A stretch of 64,000 bases of DNA from Peterkaempfera sp044755465 (GTDB lineage Bacteria > Actinomycetota > Actinomycetes > Streptomycetales > Streptomycetaceae). Where the stretch lies: assembly GCF_044755465.1 (NCBI RefSeq), contig NZ_JBIVRB010000020.1, positions 1 to 64,000 on the forward strand, written 5' to 3'. Every line of letters starts with the position of its first letter. Positions within the stretch are counted from its first letter, which is position 1. This document shows, piece by piece, positions 61,207 to 64,000 of the stretch. The translations under genes and the position numbers were made by a program. The notes beneath the pieces are model-generated. The model worked only from the letters and a program-made list of their open reading frames with translations, was not told the origin of the DNA and searched no databases.

Positions 61207-62388
61207 ATGAGGCGTCGCAGCACCGCGCTGGCGGTCCTTCTCCTGTGCGCCGCGCTGCCGCCGCTGTCCGGCTGCTCGTCGGGCGCCGCCGGGACGGCGG
61301 TGGGCAGCGCGCCGCCCGGTACGCCCGCCGTCTCCGGTACATCCGATGCCTCCGGTAAGCCCGGCGCGTCCGCCGCTCCGGCGAAGGGCAGTGCCAGGGT
61401 CACGGCGACCGTGGCGGACGGCATCGAGACCCCATGGGGGCTCGCGCCGCTGCCGGGCGGCGGACTGCTGGTCTCCTCCCGGGACAGCTACCGGGTGTAC
61501 CGGGTGGACCCCGGCAGCAGGCGCAAGACCGTCGTGGGCACGGTGCCCGGCGTGGTGTCCAATGCCGCGCAGGGCGGCGAGGCGGGGCTGCTCGGGCTGG
61601 CGCTGTCCCCGGCCTTCCGGTCGGACCGCCTGCTGTACGCCTACTACTCCAGCGCCACGGACAACCGCATCGCCCGGATGACGTACGACCCCACCAGGCC
61701 GGCGGGCAGCCAGCTGGGGCCGCCGCAGGTGATCCTCGCGGGCATCCCCCGGGGCGTGCACCACGACGGCGGCCGGATCGCCTTCGGCCCGGACGGGATG
61801 CTGTACGCGGGCACCGGCGACGCGGGCAGGCCCGCGTCGGCGCAGGACAAGTCGTCGCTGGGCGGCAAGATCCTCCGGATGACGCCGACGGGCGCCCCCG
61901 CGCCCGGCAACCCGTTCGGCGCAACGGTGGTGTACAGCTACGGCCACCGCAATGTGCAGGGCCTGGCCTGGGACCCGCAGGGCAGGCTGTGGGCGTCGGA
62001 GTTCGGGGACAAGCAGGCCGACGAGCTGAACCTGATCCTGCCCGGCCGCAACTACGGCTGGCCCGCGACCCAGGGCAGGACCGACCACCCCGGCTACACC
62101 AGCCCGGTCGCCCAGTGGGGCACCGAGGAGGACTCGCCCAGCGGCATCGCCTACGCCGAGGGCTCGATCTGGATGGCCGCGCTCAAGGGCGAGCGGCTGT
62201 GGCGCATCCCGCTGGACGGCACCCGGGTGGCCGCCGCCCCGCAGGCGTTCCTGACCGGCACCTACGGACGGCTGCGCAGCGTCCTGGCCGACCCCGACGG
62301 GACGCTGCTGCTGACGACCAGCAACACCGACGGCCGCGCCCACCCGCGCCCGGGTGACGACCGCATCCTGCGCCTCACCGTCCACTGA
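61207..62388 (+). CDS. PQQ-dependent sugar dehydrogenase-like lipoprotein
   Basis: This 393-residue lipoprotein has lipobox LPPLSGCSSG (Cys about 23), then a Ser/Pro/Gly spacer and a six-bladed beta-propeller of the soluble glucose dehydrogenase/Hhip type. GGEAGLLGLALSP, HHDGGRIAFGPDGMLYAGTG (catalytic His and Ca/PQQ environment), YGHRNVQGLAWDP and NYGWPATQG are classic motifs. It should oxidise sugar aldoses at the outer surface if PQQ is available; PQQ genes are not in the window. The ATG at 61207 is preceded by GCAGGAGGGACGG. Confidence 0.92.
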   Translation: MRRRSTALAVLLLCAALPPLSGCSSGAAGTAVGSAPPGTPAVSGTSDASGKPGASAAPAKGSARVTATVADGIETPWGLAPLPGGGLLVSSRDSYRVYRVDPGSRRKTVVGTVPGVVSNAAQGGEAGLLGLALSPAFRSDRLLYAYYSSATDNRIARMTYDPTRPAGSQLGPPQVILAGIPRGVHHDGGRIAFGPDGMLYAGTGDAGRPASAQDKSSLGGKILRMTPTGAPAPGNPFGATVVYSYGHRNVQGLAWDPQGRLWASEFGDKQADELNLILPGRNYGWPATQGRTDHPGYTSPVAQWGTEEDSPSGIAYAEGSIWMAALKGERLWRIPLDGTRVAAAPQAFLTGTYGRLRSVLADPDGTLLLTTSNTDGRAHPRPGDDRILRLTVH

Positions 62389-62676
62389 CCCGGACCGGAC
62401 CGCCGGGCAGCAGAAACGTGGTGATGGTGCGTCAGCATCCCTGCCGCACAAGCGGCTTGGCGTACGACGACACCGGCGAGGGTCGCCGCCCCACCGTGCG
62501 CCCGGACACTGTCCGGCCCGGACTTCCGCCCGCCGGGAGCGAGTTCACGCGCCGTCCGACACCTGACGTACAGCCGGAGGAAACCACTCCGTTACCTTTA
62601 CGGCCCTGACAGCTACGCGCGTTGACTCTAAGCTTCCCCGTGCCACGCACCTGCCACGTACGGCGAAGGGAAACCC
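62389..62676. other. Promoter region of the 5'-nucleotidase gene
   Basis: This gene-free gap is less GC-rich near 62580-62640, where a promoter for the last gene is likely. GTTCACG at about 62543 is reminiscent of a PHO-box half, but no clean direct repeat was found, so control by phosphate is only a suspicion. Confidence 0.4.
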
Positions 62677-64000
62677 TTGTCCGAGTCCATCCGCCCCGGC
62701 GCCCGCCGGCGCCGCCTGCTGATCGCGGGGGCCGCCTCCGCGAGCCTGGTCGCCCTGGCGATGCCGACCGCAGCCGCCTCCGCTCCGGTACACCACCGGG
62801 CCCCGGCACACCACCCGGCCCCGGTGCGGCACCACCCCCCGGTGCACCACCCGGCTCCCGCGCACCACCCGGCTCCCGCGCACCACCCCGCGAAGGTGCG
62901 TGTCACCAACCTCCAACTGCTCGCCATCAACGACTTCCACGGCAACCTGGAGCCCCCGGCGGGCTCCTCCGGCACCATCCAGGAGAAGGACGCCACCGGC
63001 GCGATCGTCTCCACCCCGGCCGGTGGCGTGGAGTACCTGGCCACCGCGCTGCGCAACGCCCGCAAGGGCCACAAGGACTCGCTCACCGTGGCGGCCGGCG
63101 ATGTCGTGGGCGCCAGCCCGCTGCTGTCCGGCCTCTTCCACGACGAGCCGACCATCGAGGCGATGAACAAGCTCGGCCTCGACGTCACCAGCGTGGGCAA
63201 CCACGAGTTCGACGAGGGCTCGGCCGAGCTGCTGCGCCTCCAGAACGGCGGCTGCCACCCCACCGACGGCTGCTACGCCAAGGGACGCAAGTTCAAGGGC
63301 GCCGACTTCGAGTACCTGGCGGCCAATGTCACCAGCGAGAAGACCGGCAAGCCGATCCTGGCCCCGTACTGGGTCAAGAAGGTGGACGGCATCAAGGTCG
63401 GCTTCATCGGGGTCACCCTCAAGGGCACCCCGGACATCGTCACCGCGGCGGGCGTCAAGGGCCTGAAGTTCGGCGGCGAGGTCGAGACGATCAACAAGTA
63501 CACCGCCCAGCTGAAGAAGCAGGGTGTGAAGACGATCGTGGCGCTGATCCACGAGGGCGGCTACCCGGCCGGCAACACCTATGACGCGGACTGCGACTCG
63601 CCCGGCGCCGGTGCCGGCATCTCCGGCCCGATCGTGGACATCGCCAAGAAGATCGACCCCGCGGTGGACGCGATCGTCACCGGCCACACCCACAACTCGT
63701 ACAACTGCACCATCGCGGACCCGGCCGGCAACCCGCGCCGGGTGACCAGCGCCGCCTCCTTCGGGCGCCTCTACACCGAGATCGACCTGCCGATCAACCG
63801 GGCCACCGGTGACGTGCTTCGCAGCTCGGTGAAGGCCGCCAACCACGTGGTCCGCCGGACGGTCCCCAAGGCCGCCGACATGACCGACCTCATCTCGTAC
63901 TACCAGAAGATCGCCGAGCCGATCGCGGGCCGCACCGTCGGCTACATCTCCGCCGACATCAACGGGCGCGGCAGCAGCGCGTACGAGAAGCCGCTCGGTG
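62677..64000 (+). CDS. Secreted bifunctional metallophosphatase/5'-nucleotidase (5' part)
   Basis: The first 441 residues are visible; the gene runs off the right edge. A signal sequence (RRRRLLIAGAASASLVALAM) is followed by a His/Pro-rich stretch (VHHRAPAHHPAPVRHHPPVH, to about residue 67). The metallophosphatase domain then starts with LLAINDFHGNLEP (di-metal Asp and His), AAGDVVGASP, GNHEFDEG and later VTGHTHNSYN. Relatives hydrolyse nucleotides, sugar-phosphates or UDP-sugars outside the cell to win phosphate and nucleosides. The start is taken as TTG at 62677, because GCGAAGGGAAACCC is correctly spaced and no ATG or GTG precedes the signal region. Confidence 0.9.
   Translation, partial: MSESIRPGARRRRLLIAGAASASLVALAMPTAAASAPVHHRAPAHHPAPVRHHPPVHHPAPAHHPAPAHHPAKVRVTNLQLLAINDFHGNLEPPAGSSGTIQEKDATGAIVSTPAGGVEYLATALRNARKGHKDSLTVAAGDVVGASPLLSGLFHDEPTIEAMNKLGLDVTSVGNHEFDEGSAELLRLQNGGCHPTDGCYAKGRKFKGADFEYLAANVTSEKTGKPILAPYWVKKVDGIKVGFIGVTLKGTPDIVTAAGVKGLKFGGEVETINKYTAQLKKQGVKTIVALIHEGGYPAGNTYDADCDSPGAGAGISGPIVDIAKKIDPAVDAIVTGHTHNSYNCTIADPAGNPRRVTSAASFGRLYTEIDLPINRATGDVLRSSVKAANHVVRRTVPKAADMTDLISYYQKIAEPIAGRTVGYISADINGRGSSAYEKPLG

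Noticed and set aside
62540..62660. PHO box before the 5'-nucleotidase
   Set aside because: Only one half-like GTTCACG was seen; the required direct repeats are missing, so no regulatory site was called.

Overview
The window comes from a very high-GC actinomycete, most likely a member of Streptomycetaceae (Streptomyces, Kitasatospora or Streptacidiphilus). The evidence is strong third-position GC bias, GTG/TTG starts, ATGA/GTGA stop-start overlaps, rare TTA codons, an isorenieratene-type crt cluster, a PAS-GAF-PP2C-ATPase phosphatase, and actinomycete-specific small proteins. No tRNA, rRNA, IS element, phage gene or CRISPR array was seen. I count 48 protein genes, one of them cut by the right edge. 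Starts were chosen from ribosome binding sites, overlaps and family N-termini.

Region by region. (1) 1-1240 is non-coding and filled with imperfect repeats of about 111-130 bp. (2) 1313-15537 is an alpha-glucan utilisation locus: a LacI regulator, a binding-protein ABC importer, a GH13 alpha-glucosidase, and two very large secreted GH87 (alpha-1,3-glucanase type) proteins with many carbohydrate-binding modules. CTTGCAA/CTTGCAG boxes lie in front of the regulator, the importer and the first GH87 gene, which suggests one regulon. (3) 16046-25321 is an aromatic-carotenoid cluster: crtE-I-B and a Rieske protein on the plus strand, facing crtY-T-U and a ferritin-like gene on the minus strand. (4) 25591-41000 is mixed: PRC-barrel and membrane mini-proteins, an HTH/Clp-N pair behind two operator-like palindromes, aminopeptidase N, a SpoIIE-type phosphatase, a DUF5954-like protein, a class II amidotransferase, a gene with three TTA codons, an esterase, an APC permease, a NodB-type deacetylase, a TTA-containing MDR reductase and a UvrD-Tudor-like mini-protein. 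(5) 41204-51609 is the most striking segment (below). (6) 52928-64000 holds a CHASE3 sensor kinase opposite an HTH protein and a single-domain response regulator, two secreted proteins, a flavoenzyme/MarR/FMN-reductase group, a PQQ-type sugar dehydrogenase lipoprotein and the start of a secreted 5'-nucleotidase.

The main discovery candidate is 41204-51609, eight minus-strand genes. They encode a secreted Agd3/CE18-like deacetylase, a PelF-like GT4 glycosyltransferase overlapping a polytopic membrane protein, a LegB-like 4,6-dehydratase, a sugar nucleotidyltransferase, an SDR reductase/epimerase, a Spherulin-4 (GH135-like) protein and a GH114 lipoprotein. This set matches, almost part for part, the fungal galactosaminogalactan (GAG) cluster (gt4c, uge3, sph3, ega3, agd3) and parts of bacterial Pel systems. 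I infer that it makes, trims and partly deacetylates an extracellular aminosugar polymer, possibly containing a 6-deoxy sugar.

The window is also unusually rich in short tandem repeats, both between genes (111-130, 77, 23, 20, 15 and 14 bp units) and in frame inside genes (12 bp in crtE, 18 bp in the aminopeptidase, 279 bp in a GH87 gene). Three genes contain TTA codons and may depend on the bldA tRNA. All family assignments rest on reading motifs and recalling families; no database search was run.
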